DNA from: Methanobacteriota archaeon
GTDB lineage: Archaea > Thermoplasmatota > Poseidoniia > Poseidoniales > Poseidoniaceae
Direction: 5' to 3'
DNA length: 22,885 bases
NCBI GenBank assembly: GCA_002719475.1
Contig: PBHQ01000009.1
Location: 1-22,885 of the forward strand
The position numbers and the translations under genes were made by a program. Below are positions 15,575 to 22,885 of this stretch, piece after piece (positions within the stretch are counted from its first letter, which is position 1; each line of letters begins with the position of its first letter). The notes under the pieces were generated by a model. It was not told where the DNA came from and did not search any database. It was given only the letters and a program-made list of their open reading frames with translations.

Positions 15575-16552
15575 TTATGTGAGTATTTTCTTACTACGCT
15601 TGTGGCGTCTTACGGCGCGCTTCCATGCAAGCCATGTTGAGATGAACAATCTGACTTGTTTCAGCTTACTGACACGCGGTCTTTTTGCGAAGGTGTTGTA
15701 GTTCTGTTTACGTATTGAACGCAAGACTGCTTCGCCACCCATGGTGAACATCCTTAGGTCCACTGCAAGTCTAGGGTCCACCTTTTCCCATAATTTTCGT
15801 CCGTCATCAAACATCTTCTGGGCCCTGTCGACTTGATGCTTGATCAGTGTTCTCCAAGCCTCGTTGACTTCCTTGTTTTGGTACATCTCCAGAGTATAAC
15901 CGAATTGTTCCATTTCGTCGAGTGGTACATAGATTCTATCCTGCTCTAAATCTCGGGAAACATCCTGCCAATGGTTTGCCAATTGCAAGGCCGTACAAGT
16001 GTTGTCGGCCAGTACTCTCATCTCTTCATCATCGTGTCCATAGACATACAGGAATAGGTGTCCAACAGGGTCGGCTGAGTGGATGCAATATTCACGTAAT
16101 TCTTCCCAGTTATTGTATCGAGTCTTTGTCTGGTCCATCTTGAATGCTTGAATCAAACTAATGAATGGTTCAACAGGAATTGAATGATAAGAGGCAGTTC
16201 TTTGCACAGCGGTGAGTATTGGGTGTCTTGGCTTACCACTCCAGTCATTTTCCGCTGCTCTCTTCAAGTCGCTCTCCCATTCGTTCAACAATTGCAGGCG
16301 TTGTTCGGGGGGGAATGGTGCGTCATCGCCTAAGTCGTCTCCATATCTACAGAATGCGTAGATATTTTCGATGTGCTGCTTGACTTCGGGGGGAGTAAAC
16401 CAGTTTGAAACAACGAAGTTCTCATAGTGGCTTCTAGCGATATTTGAGCAGTATTTTTGAGCCTCATCTATTGTTCTATAGGAATCGTATCCAGCTAATT
16501 CTACGGCATCTCCTTCGATGCTGTGTTCACCCCACTCGAATTTCTCTGACAT
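15575..16552 (-). CDS. hpnC: HpnC (presqualene diphosphate to hydroxysqualene)
   Basis: This is a 325-residue member of the squalene/phytoene synthase family. HpnC converts presqualene diphosphate to hydroxysqualene. Its hallmark HYENF is at residues 42-46, followed by an N-terminal WFTPPEVKQHIENIYAFCRY segment and the aspartate motif GDDLGDD (71-77). The second motif is ANHWQDVSRDLEQDRIYVP (192-210), with WQDV typical of HpnC rather than CrtB or HpnD. The C-terminal 40 residues are strongly basic. I chose ATG 16552, four bases after the hpnE stop with GGTGAT upstream; the open frame reaches back to 16627 but that part overlaps hpnE. Confidence 0.88.
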   Translation of the reverse strand: MSEKFEWGEHSIEGDAVELAGYDSYRTIDEAQKYCSNIARSHYENFVVSNWFTPPEVKQHIENIYAFCRYGDDLGDDAPFPPEQRLQLLNEWESDLKRAAENDWSGKPRHPILTAVQRTASYHSIPVEPFISLIQAFKMDQTKTRYNNWEELREYCIHSADPVGHLFLYVYGHDDEEMRVLADNTCTALQLANHWQDVSRDLEQDRIYVPLDEMEQFGYTLEMYQNKEVNEAWRTLIKHQVDRAQKMFDDGRKLWEKVDPRLAVDLRMFTMGGEAVLRSIRKQNYNTFAKRPRVSKLKQVRLFISTWLAWKRAVRRHKRSKKILT

Positions 16553-16556
16553 TGGA

Positions 16557-17999
16557 TCACCATGCCCTCCATTCGGGATCATTTCTTGCTGGTGGTGGAG
16601 GCCAACCTTGCCAGTTCTCATCCGCATCCCAATCCTTTCTCATTAGGTTTGATGCTGCCAATAATCCACTTCTTACTGCACCTTCCATTGTTGATGGCCA
16701 ACCGGTATCTGTCCATGCTCCTGCGAGATAGATTCCTGATTCTGAGATGGCATCTTGTTTGGGGCGGTTTTTGTTGCTGCCAACAGTAGCTGCAAAAGTC
16801 GCTTTCTTTGATTTGATTACTTTGAATGTAGTAGGCTCACACCAAGATTCAGGGTATGTGTTTTTCACAACCTTCACATATTCTTGTCTGAACTGTTCTT
16901 TGTTCCAATTTAGGAATTCATCAGCAGCGCTAACAGGAACTGAAATCCATTGTGAATTAGAATCAAGGAAATTTTCATCATCGAGTTCCGCATTTCTGTT
17001 GAACAGCATTTGGATTACATTTTGTTCTAAGCAGACTGCGAATGTGAAATCTTCTGGTAATACTGGTTGCGGATGTATTGCATGAATGCCAATTAGGGAG
17101 CGGTACTGCAATTCATCCGCCATTTTTGCTATATCTTTGACGTTTTCAGGGGCATTTGAATCATTCAATAACCTAGCAGTTAGATGATGTGGAAGTGCTA
17201 TAATCACTGAATCACATTCTATCGTTCCCTTGTTAGTTTTCACTCCTTTGCAAACACCATCCCAAATCAGTGATTTAGCTGATTCAGAGGTTCTTACCTC
17301 AATCTCGGCTTCTAGCATTGCTTTCTCAAATTGGGGATGTATTGAATCCGACAAATCTGAGGTGAACGCTCCAACGTCAAAGGAATGAGAGTCACTGAAT
17401 AGACCCTTCTTGAAGAGGAAAGCGGATAGTTTGGTGCTGGCTTCCTCAATTCTTGTATTTAGTGCAGCCAGTACGAAAAAACCCCAGAATCGATCGATCG
17501 CTTTCTTGGTTTGTCCCCGCTCTTCAAGCCAAGATTTGAAGTCTATAGAATCAAGCTCTAAAATCTGTTCTTCGTCCATACTTGCTAATTCTTTGATGAC
17601 CTTTCGCATTGGAACCTTGTCCTTTAGATTGAGAAACGGAAAACCTAGCATCGAACCTAGCATGTGATTCGGTGGCTTCAGTCTACCATCTCTCAATGCA
17701 GCGATTCTTCCTTCGGGGATATTCATGAATGGTAATGAGGTTCTGCTTTGTAGTTTGATACTATCATGTGCCTGAGATCTTGCCAGTAGTTGCAGAAAAC
17801 GTCCGTAAACACGAAAACAAGCATGTTGACAGTTGTCCAAGTCGATTCCTGTTTTAGCGTCCTTGACACTGGAAACTCTTCCTCCTAAGCTATTTCGAGC
17901 TTCGATTAGTACTACTTCGTTAGAGGAATCGTCATCGGCCAGAGCCAAAGCAGCGGAAATTCCGGCTAGGCCGCCTCCAATTACAACGATTCTAGGCAT
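16557..17999 (-). CDS. hpnE: HpnE, FAD-dependent hydroxysqualene dehydroxylase
   Basis: This is a 480-residue flavoprotein of the amine oxidase superfamily. HpnE reduces hydroxysqualene to squalene. The N-terminal FAD fold has VVIGGGLAG (5-13) with the ribose-binding Glu33 in LIEARNSLGGR. The family element LDNCQHACFRVYG corresponds to the usual LDNGQH motif, and the C-terminal FAD motif reads AGAWTDTGWPSTMEGAVRSG (426-445), characteristic of HpnE rather than phytoene desaturase. I chose ATG 17999 because it directly precedes the FAD motif; Met at 18044 or TTG 18113 would add non-conserved residues. It is the first gene of the hpnE-hpnC-hpnD run. Confidence 0.88.
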   Translation of the reverse strand: MPRIVVIGGGLAGISAALALADDDSSNEVVLIEARNSLGGRVSSVKDAKTGIDLDNCQHACFRVYGRFLQLLARSQAHDSIKLQSRTSLPFMNIPEGRIAALRDGRLKPPNHMLGSMLGFPFLNLKDKVPMRKVIKELASMDEEQILELDSIDFKSWLEERGQTKKAIDRFWGFFVLAALNTRIEEASTKLSAFLFKKGLFSDSHSFDVGAFTSDLSDSIHPQFEKAMLEAEIEVRTSESAKSLIWDGVCKGVKTNKGTIECDSVIIALPHHLTARLLNDSNAPENVKDIAKMADELQYRSLIGIHAIHPQPVLPEDFTFAVCLEQNVIQMLFNRNAELDDENFLDSNSQWISVPVSAADEFLNWNKEQFRQEYVKVVKNTYPESWCEPTTFKVIKSKKATFAATVGSNKNRPKQDAISESGIYLAGAWTDTGWPSTMEGAVRSGLLAASNLMRKDWDADENWQGWPPPPARNDPEWRAW

Positions 18000-18101
18000 C
18001 TCTCTCGTTCTTCCGAACCCCCAAGGTGAAACAAATCTTGTCATGCTTTGGGTTTGCTGAGTATGTTTGAAACAGTACAAATTCCCTACTTCAGAGATGG
18101 T

Positions 18102-18114
18102 CTTGCGTAGCAAG
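18102..18114. repeat. Inverted repeat between hpnE and the zinc-ribbon gene
   Basis: CTTGC-GTA-GCAAG lies in the divergent intergenic region upstream of hpnE and of the gene at 18157. It is a small possible operator; no regulator can be named. The rest of 18000-18156 shows no clear TATA box. Confidence 0.2.
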
Positions 18115-18156
18115 CGTTTTACAAGGGCCTAATGCAGCGAGGTTCAGGGTTGGGGT

Positions 18157-19626
18157 ATGCATTGCACATCATGTTCTGCTGAAATCCCTGATGACAGCAT
18201 ATTCTGTACTGAGTGTGGCTCGCGTCAAGATTTGTCCAAAGCTAGCATGCCAACGCAGACCGGGTTGTCCGGTGCAGAGGTCTCTGGAGGGCGCGGTTTT
18301 GGTGTTGTCAGCGGGGAGGCGATTCGTCAACAGAGAGAGCAGGGGCAGCAGTCTGGCCTTCCTTCTGAATTGATGAGTCAGATTTCGCAACAGAATCTGC
18401 AACAGTCAGTAGATCAGGGTTTGCCATCTGCTGCTGAGCCAATCGGCGGAGGGCTTCCGGCTTCCATTCTAGATCAGATGTCTGCCCAGCCACTTCCATT
18501 CGATCAACCGGTTGCGAATGTTCCGGGTATCGATCCTAATCTCCCGATAGACCCGAATTTCCCGTTGCAAGAACCCAATGCTGCCTCACTTCCTGCTATG
18601 GGATTCGGTGACCCAGGTCTTACTCCTGAATCTTTACAATCAACTCTCAACCCGTCTGTTAGTCCAACGGATGAGATGGTAAACAGGTTGAGTGAGGCAG
18701 AGAAGGAAGTGAAGAATCAGCGGCGTAGTCAATGGCTACAGATGAATCAGGAATCGGCCTCTTCGGTACTTGCTCAGATTAGTGGGGAACTGCCTTCACA
18801 TCTTCAGGCTGAAAAGAGCAAGGCTGAAGAATTCCTCAAAGATGCTATAGGAAAAGAGGATGATAAGAAGGGTCCTGATTCTAATCTGCTTCGCCGCATG
18901 GCAGAAGTTTCAGTTCGCAGAGTGGCTCGTAAGCGAGGTGTTGCGGTTGAAACGCCTCAGTCGCGTTCTGCTGATGACATGTTGACTGTGAATGTCACAT
19001 ATGTTGATGATGGTCGGGTTCTAGATACTCCACAAGATCTCGCTCAGGCCTTTGAACATGCAATTTCTACAGAGTTGGCGCTAAAGGGTTTGGATATGTC
19101 TGCGGAAGTGAATCTTTACCGCTCCAAGGATGGCGAAGTCGAATTGGTGCATGGAGAAGCAGACAGCGGTTCCGTAGAAGAAGAATCGGACGAAGAGATG
19201 TTCGCATGTGAGATGTGCGGCGGTTTGGTCAAGGAATCTGATAATGAGTGCCCGCATTGTGGCGCAGTATTCGAGGATGAGGAAGAAGAATCGGGCCCTC
19301 CAGGACCCGGTTCACGAGGCGGCCCTAGAGGCCCCGGTGGCCCCTCTCGCGGTGGTCCCCCTGGCGGCGGTCCTTCTCGTGGTGGTCCTCCTGGCGGCAG
19401 TCCTTCTCGTGGTGGTCCTCCTGGCGGCGGCCCCTCTCGCGGTGGTCCTTCTCGCGGAGGCCCTCCTGGTGGCGGTTCTTCTCGCGGTGGTCCTCCTGGC
19501 GGTGGCCCTTCTCGTGGCGGTCCTCCCGGTGGGCCAAATCGCGGCCCTCCTGGAGGTCCTTCCAAAGCTGGTCCTCCCAAGAGCGGTGGCCCACCCAAGG
19601 GTCCACGTAAGGGTCCGCCTCGATGA
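18157..19626 (+). CDS. Double zinc-ribbon protein with RGG/PGG repeat tail
   Basis: This is a 489-residue protein of unknown function. Zinc ribbon 1 is at the start (CTSC..CTEC; Cys3, 6, 17, 20). A Gln/Pro-rich linker (about 30-165) leads to a charged helical and alpha/beta domain (about 170-335). A glutamate-rich stretch and zinc ribbon 2 (CEMC..CPHC; Cys351, 354, 365, 368) come next. Residues 379-489 are a Pro/Gly/Arg/Ser low-complexity tail with repeated SRGGPPGGG units and a lysine-rich end. No signal peptide or membrane span is seen. RGG repeats in other proteins bind RNA and promote condensates; that role here is inference. Its TGA abuts the sucD stop. Confidence 0.85.
   Translation: MHCTSCSAEIPDDSIFCTECGSRQDLSKASMPTQTGLSGAEVSGGRGFGVVSGEAIRQQREQGQQSGLPSELMSQISQQNLQQSVDQGLPSAAEPIGGGLPASILDQMSAQPLPFDQPVANVPGIDPNLPIDPNFPLQEPNAASLPAMGFGDPGLTPESLQSTLNPSVSPTDEMVNRLSEAEKEVKNQRRSQWLQMNQESASSVLAQISGELPSHLQAEKSKAEEFLKDAIGKEDDKKGPDSNLLRRMAEVSVRRVARKRGVAVETPQSRSADDMLTVNVTYVDDGRVLDTPQDLAQAFEHAISTELALKGLDMSAEVNLYRSKDGEVELVHGEADSGSVEEESDEEMFACEMCGGLVKESDNECPHCGAVFEDEEEESGPPGPGSRGGPRGPGGPSRGGPPGGGPSRGGPPGGSPSRGGPPGGGPSRGGPSRGGPPGGGSSRGGPPGGGPSRGGPPGGPNRGPPGGPSKAGPPKSGGPPKGPRKGPPR
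19342..19533 (+). repeat. Tandem 30-bp repeats encoding PSRGGPPGGG
   Basis: Six ten-residue units of the form PSRGGPPGG(G/S/P), plus one half unit PSRGG between the third and fourth full units, are encoded in tandem. The DNA units differ mostly at third positions (ggt/ggc, cct/ccc, cgt/cgc), so the amino-acid pattern is more conserved than the DNA. One unit begins SS in place of PS. Confidence 0.9.
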
Positions 19627-20541
19627 TTAGCGCAGTCCTGATTCTTCAAGGGCCTTGAGTAGTACAGATCCAATCTCACTAGGATCGTTGGCTACGTAGA
19701 TTCCAGCTTCTTCGAAGGCTTTGATTTTCTCTGCTGCTGTTCCTTTACCGCCAGCGATGATTGCTCCTGCATGTCCCATTCTCTTTCCAGGTGGTGCAGT
19801 TGCACCAGCAACGAATCCCACTATCGGCTTGCTGACATTGTTCAAAGCCCAAGCGGCAGCATCTTCTTCTGCGCTACCTCCTATTTCGCCTATCATGACA
19901 ATCGCTTCGGTTTGGGGGTCATTCTCAAATGCGCTAAGACAATCGATGAAGCCAGTCCCATTTACAGGGTCACCTCCTATTCCTACACAGGTTGATTGTC
20001 CCTCTCCAATACTCATTGTCTGGGCAACTGCCTCGTAGGTTAGAGTTCCTGATTTTGAAACAATACCAATTCTTCCCTTGGCATGAATATGTCCTGGCAT
20101 GATTCCAATCTTTGCTCCACCTTCCTCACCGGGAGTAATTATGCCCGGACAATTAGGTCCAATCAATCGCACTCCAGGCCTATCGTTGACATAATCGACT
20201 GCTTTTACCATATCTAGAGTAGGTATTCCTTCTGTAATGCATATCACTACTCCTTCACCTTTGCATCGATCGAAAGCATCTGCAGCCTCCATTATCGCTT
20301 CTCCGGCAAACGGTGGAGGGACGTAAATGACACTTGCATCAGCGTTTGTGGCTTCTATTGCTTCGATTACGCTGTTGAAAACGGGTCTGTCATCGAGAAC
20401 AGTTTGCCCTCCCTTACCTGGAGTAACACCACCTACAATATCGGTGCCGTATTCGACCATTTTCTCAGTGTGGAACAATCCTTGCTTACCGGTGACCCCC
20501 TGAACTATGACCTTTGCATTCTCTTCAATCCAGATTGCCAT
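19627..20541 (-). CDS. sucD: Succinyl-CoA synthetase subunit alpha
   Basis: This is the 304-residue alpha subunit of succinate-CoA ligase in the citric acid cycle, which interconverts succinyl-CoA and succinate with substrate-level phosphorylation. The CoA-binding Rossmann domain contains QGVTGKQG (14-21), GGVTPGKGG (37-45) and PPPFAG. GPNCPG is at 129-133, and the catalytic phospho-histidine is His257 in [12 protein letters not shown]. Length and motifs are complete. The start ATG overlaps the sucC stop by one base (TAATG), so the subunits are coupled. Confidence 0.96.
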   Translation of the reverse strand: MAIWIEENAKVIVQGVTGKQGLFHTEKMVEYGTDIVGGVTPGKGGQTVLDDRPVFNSVIEAIEATNADASVIYVPPPFAGEAIMEAADAFDRCKGEGVVICITEGIPTLDMVKAVDYVNDRPGVRLIGPNCPGIITPGEEGGAKIGIMPGHIHAKGRIGIVSKSGTLTYEAVAQTMSIGEGQSTCVGIGGDPVNGTGFIDCLSAFENDPQTEAIVMIGEIGGSAEEDAAAWALNNVSKPIVGFVAGATAPPGKRMGHAGAIIAGGKGTAAEKIKAFEEAGIYVANDPSEIGSVLLKALEESGLR

Positions 20542-21773
20542 TATTGCTCACCTCCAATGAGTTCGACGATTAGTTTAGCACCTTCAGCAAGTGTTTCAGC
20601 AGTATGGATGTTTAGGGTGCTGGAAGCGAGTATCTTTCTTCCTTCCTGATAGTTGGTTCCAGATAACCTGACTACTAATGGAACTTCTAGAGCCAGGGAT
20701 TCAGTAGCAGCAAGTACACCTCTTGCAATGATATCGCAACGCATGATTCCTCCGAAGATATTGATGAGAATACCCTTGACATTGGGATCACTTAGTATGA
20801 TGTTGAAAGCAGTCTTTACCTGCTCTTCATTTGCTCCTCCACCTACATCGAGGAAGTTTGCAGGCTCTCCCCCGTACAATTTGATGACATCCATTGTAGC
20901 CATGGCTAATCCTGCGCCGTTCACGAGACAACCGATTTCACCATCCAGTTTGACATAGGAAAGTCCAGCCTCATCAGCAAGAATTTCGGTTTCTTCTTCC
21001 TCAGATTTATCTCTCATGCCTTCAAATATGTCCTTGTGTCTGAATGAAGCATTCTCATCGAAACTGATCTTGGCATCTAGAGCCAATATCTCTTCATCAT
21101 TTGTTCTAACCAGTGGATTGATTTCAACCATGGAACAGTCTTTGGAAGTGAAAAGAGAATACAGTGAACGCAACATTCGAGCAAAGGAACGGCCAGCATC
21201 TCGGGACAATCCTAGTGATCTAGAAAGTTCAGAAATCTGGAAACCTAGGAGTCCTGCCCCAGGGTCAACCCAAATCTTGTGAATTCTATCAGGAGTTTGC
21301 TCAGCAACCTCTTCTATATCCATTCCACCTTCTGTACTAGCCATGATTAGTACCGCTTTCTTCTCGCGGTCAACCAATAGCGCTAGATAGTATTCATGAG
21401 CGATATCACAGCCGGATTCGATGTAGATATTCTGCACTAACTTTCCACTTTCCCCCGTCTGTTTGGTGACTAGAATATTACCAAGCATTTTGGATGCGAA
21501 GTCTGCTACTTCATTCTGAGAACGCGCTAACTGAACTCCACCTTGGAGCACTAATTCCCCATTATCGGGATTATGTAGACTACCCTTTCCTCGGCCACCT
21601 GCATGTATCTGGGACTTGACCGCAACCAAGGGGCTATCCAATTCGTTCCATGCGGATACAGCATCCTCAACATTAGTTGCATGGATGCCTTTCTGAACTG
21701 CTATTCCATGCTCATGGAACAGTGCTTTTCCCTGGAATTCGTGAATGTTCAAGATTATCGCCGCCCCTGCCAA
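20541..21773 (-). CDS. sucC: Succinyl-CoA synthetase subunit beta
   Basis: This is the beta subunit of succinate-CoA ligase, about 410 residues. An ATP-grasp domain begins [11 protein letters not shown] and contains [12 protein letters not shown]. The C-terminal ligase domain carries [22 protein letters not shown] and [11 protein letters not shown], all standard for the family. The start is ambiguous. A strong Shine-Dalgarno AAGGAGGT (21788-21781) sits eight bases before a TTG at 21773, which I chose. ATG 21779 is only two bases from it, ATG 21794 lies upstream of it, and the TTG at 21752 would give the family-like N terminus MNIHEF. Confidence 0.95.
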   Translation of the reverse strand: MAGAAIILNIHEFQGKALFHEHGIAVQKGIHATNVEDAVSAWNELDSPLVAVKSQIHAGGRGKGSLHNPDNGELVLQGGVQLARSQNEVADFASKMLGNILVTKQTGESGKLVQNIYIESGCDIAHEYYLALLVDREKKAVLIMASTEGGMDIEEVAEQTPDRIHKIWVDPGAGLLGFQISELSRSLGLSRDAGRSFARMLRSLYSLFTSKDCSMVEINPLVRTNDEEILALDAKISFDENASFRHKDIFEGMRDKSEEEETEILADEAGLSYVKLDGEIGCLVNGAGLAMATMDVIKLYGGEPANFLDVGGGANEEQVKTAFNIILSDPNVKGILINIFGGIMRCDIIARGVLAATESLALEVPLVVRLSGTNYQEGRKILASSTLNIHTAETLAEGAKLIVELIGGEQ

Positions 21774-21790
21774 TCCCATTACCTCCTTGA

Positions 21791-21802
21791 ACATCGCGAT
21801 GT
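21791..21802. repeat. 12-bp perfect palindrome in the sucC / nucleotidyltransferase divergent region
   Basis: ACATCGCGATGT is a perfect palindrome immediately upstream of the sucC Shine-Dalgarno. A second dyad, TGAC-N5-GTCA (21806-21818), follows. Both lie in the 80-base divergent gap, where no TATA box is obvious. They could be operator sites; this is speculative. Confidence 0.25.
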
Positions 21803-21853
21803 TGCTGACTGCGTGTCACAAGGGAGATGAACTCGTTGTTGATGGAGTCGTTC

Positions 21854-22861
21854 ATGGGGATGCAGGTTGTGGTTCTTGCCGGGGGCTTTGGAAGTCGTTT
21901 GCAACCATGGACCTACACTTTGCCCAAACCCTTGCTTCCTCTATTGGACCGTACACTTGTCGAACAGGTGGTATCAGGTGTGCCCTCTGAATTGATTGAT
22001 GAAGTAATCATTGCGGCGGGGTACAAGGTTGAGGATTTGAGAGATTATTTTGCTTCTTGTGAATTGGACTATGACGTCAAGATAGTGCCCGAGGATGAAC
22101 CGATGGGAACTGGAGGGGCATTGAAGAACTGCATGGATCACCTCAGCGGTACCTTTGCTTGCTTCAATGGAGATGTAGTGTCATCCCTCGATTTCTCTTC
22201 TATGCTTAGACAACATAAGAACATGAAATGTTTGGGAACTTTGGCTCTTTGGGAAGTTGCCGACCCAACGAGATTTGGAATTGTTGGAATTGACGAATAC
22301 CAGTTGGTAACTAAATTCAAGGAAAAACCAACACCAGAAGAAGTGTTCAGTAATCTAATCAATGCTGGTTCGTATATCCTTGAAGAAGATGTTTTCGAAC
22401 TAATGCCGGATGGCAGGTCTAGTCTTGAGAGGGAACTCTTTCCTGTTTTGGCTGAGCAAGGGGCTTTGGGCGGGATGCCATTTGAAGGGTATTTCATCGA
22501 TGCAGGAACTCCTGAATCATGGAAGAATGCAGTCAAGGCCGCCATCGTTCATGGTCGACACGATGCAGGATTGGTAGACTCATCTTCATGGTTTGCGGAT
22601 TCACGGGTTATCGATTGCACGCGAAAGGGGTACAACATGTTCGCCAAGGGCTCTGATGTGGCTGATAGTGCAACTATTCATGATTGCACTTTGTTGGAGC
22701 AGTCCCGCGTAGCCGATGGCAGTTCCTTGCAGGATTGTTTGTTGGGGATGGCATCGAAGGTAGGTCGCGATTGTCAACTTAGAGGCGTCATCATTGATCA
22801 TGCGGCAGAGGTTCCTGATGGAACAGTTCAGACAGGTGGCGTCTTCCCTCAGGTTGAATAG
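21854..22861 (+). CDS. Sugar-1-phosphate nucleotidyltransferase with hexapeptide C terminus
   Basis: This is a 335-residue enzyme activating a hexose-1-phosphate to an NDP-sugar. The N-terminal Rossmann-like domain has the signature LAGGFGSRLQPWTYTLPKP. PMGTGGAL and the metal-binding FNGDVV follow, then INAGSYI and FIDAGTPESW, as in mannose-1-phosphate guanylyltransferases and glucose-1-phosphate thymidylyl/uridylyltransferases. The last about 80 residues look like irregular left-handed beta-helix turns (for example ADSATIHDC and VADGSSLQDC). The nucleotide and sugar cannot be fixed from sequence. I chose ATG 21854 because GGAG lies six bases upstream; the frame opens at 21827. The product likely feeds glycan or glycolipid synthesis. 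Confidence 0.9.
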   Translation: MGMQVVVLAGGFGSRLQPWTYTLPKPLLPLLDRTLVEQVVSGVPSELIDEVIIAAGYKVEDLRDYFASCELDYDVKIVPEDEPMGTGGALKNCMDHLSGTFACFNGDVVSSLDFSSMLRQHKNMKCLGTLALWEVADPTRFGIVGIDEYQLVTKFKEKPTPEEVFSNLINAGSYILEEDVFELMPDGRSSLERELFPVLAEQGALGGMPFEGYFIDAGTPESWKNAVKAAIVHGRHDAGLVDSSSWFADSRVIDCTRKGYNMFAKGSDVADSATIHDCTLLEQSRVADGSSLQDCLLGMASKVGRDCQLRGVIIDHAAEVPDGTVQTGGVFPQVE

Positions 22862-22874
22862 TCGGTATCTTTTC

Positions 22875-22885
22875 GGAGATTCATG
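22875..22885 (+). promoter_or_regulatory. Shine-Dalgarno and ATG of a further gene cut by the window edge
   Basis: GGAG, a four-base spacer and ATG (22883-22885) follow the nucleotidyltransferase stop by about 20 bases. This suggests that a downstream co-directional gene starts exactly at the window end. Nothing of its product can be read. Confidence 0.35.

Noticed and set aside
14232..17999. Carotenoid (CrtB/CrtI) operon
   Set aside because: The presence of HYENF and WQDV in one synthase and the HpnE-type C-terminal motif in the oxidase fit squalene synthesis better. It is kept as an alternative for the HpnD-like gene only.
18157..19626. Collagen-like protein reading of the Gly/Pro tail
   Set aside because: The glycines are not in a steady Gly-X-Y register; the unit is ten residues with RGG, so collagen triple-helix formation is not supported.
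19116..19679. Long minus-strand open frame opposite the RGG repeats, rich in Gly and Pro
   Set aside because: It is the complement of the GC-rich repeat and only mirrors its codons; it also overlaps the end of sucD, and the plus-strand protein has genuine zinc ribbons.

Overview
The window reads as chromosomal DNA of an archaeon. The evidence is a set of archaeal/eukaryotic-type information-processing genes (ribosomal proteins eL42, eS27 and eL37, aIF2-alpha, Nop10, ABCE1, and a PAC2 proteasome-assembly chaperone homologue), TATA-like boxes ahead of several genes, and a type II tRNA-Ser. Moderate G+C, many membrane proteins and the bacterial-type squalene genes suggest a mesophilic euryarchaeon such as the marine Thermoplasmatota (Poseidoniales-like). 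That placement is inference and was not tested by phylogeny.

Layout. (1) 1-4276, accessory part: tRNA-Ser(CGA), a PGCG-motif 10TM heavy-metal/manganese exporter homologue, two A+T-rich small membrane proteins (the second with a zinc ribbon), and on the minus strand an acyltransferase-3 membrane protein and a short unknown protein. (2) 4273-7792, one minus-strand run transcribed eL42 - eS27 - aIF2-alpha - Nop10 - PAC2 - MthK-like K+ channel - unknown protein. The first five are a typical archaeal translation cluster. The channel carries a well-placed internal start that could make a free RCK domain. (3) 7926-9439, plus strand: two overlapping unknown multi-span membrane proteins, then eL37. 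(4) 9440-17999, minus strand: hpnE - hpnC - hpnD - a 1003-residue REC/REC/PEP-synthase-N-like protein - ABCE1. hpnCDE together encode the three-step route from farnesyl diphosphate to squalene. (5) 18157-19626, plus strand: a protein with two zinc ribbons and a long RGG/PGG repeat tail. (6) 19627-21773, minus strand: sucC-sucD, succinyl-CoA synthetase. (7) 21854-22861, plus strand: a sugar-phosphate nucleotidyltransferase, with the start of another gene at the very edge.

The points most worth a second look are the complete HpnCDE squalene operon coupled by overlap to an unusual REC-ATP-grasp protein; the ABCE1 and eL42 proteins that have lost metal-binding cysteines; the internal start in the K+ channel; the RGG-tailed double zinc-ribbon protein; and recurring TTG starts with strong Shine-Dalgarno sequences. 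Gaps between genes are all under 200 bases.
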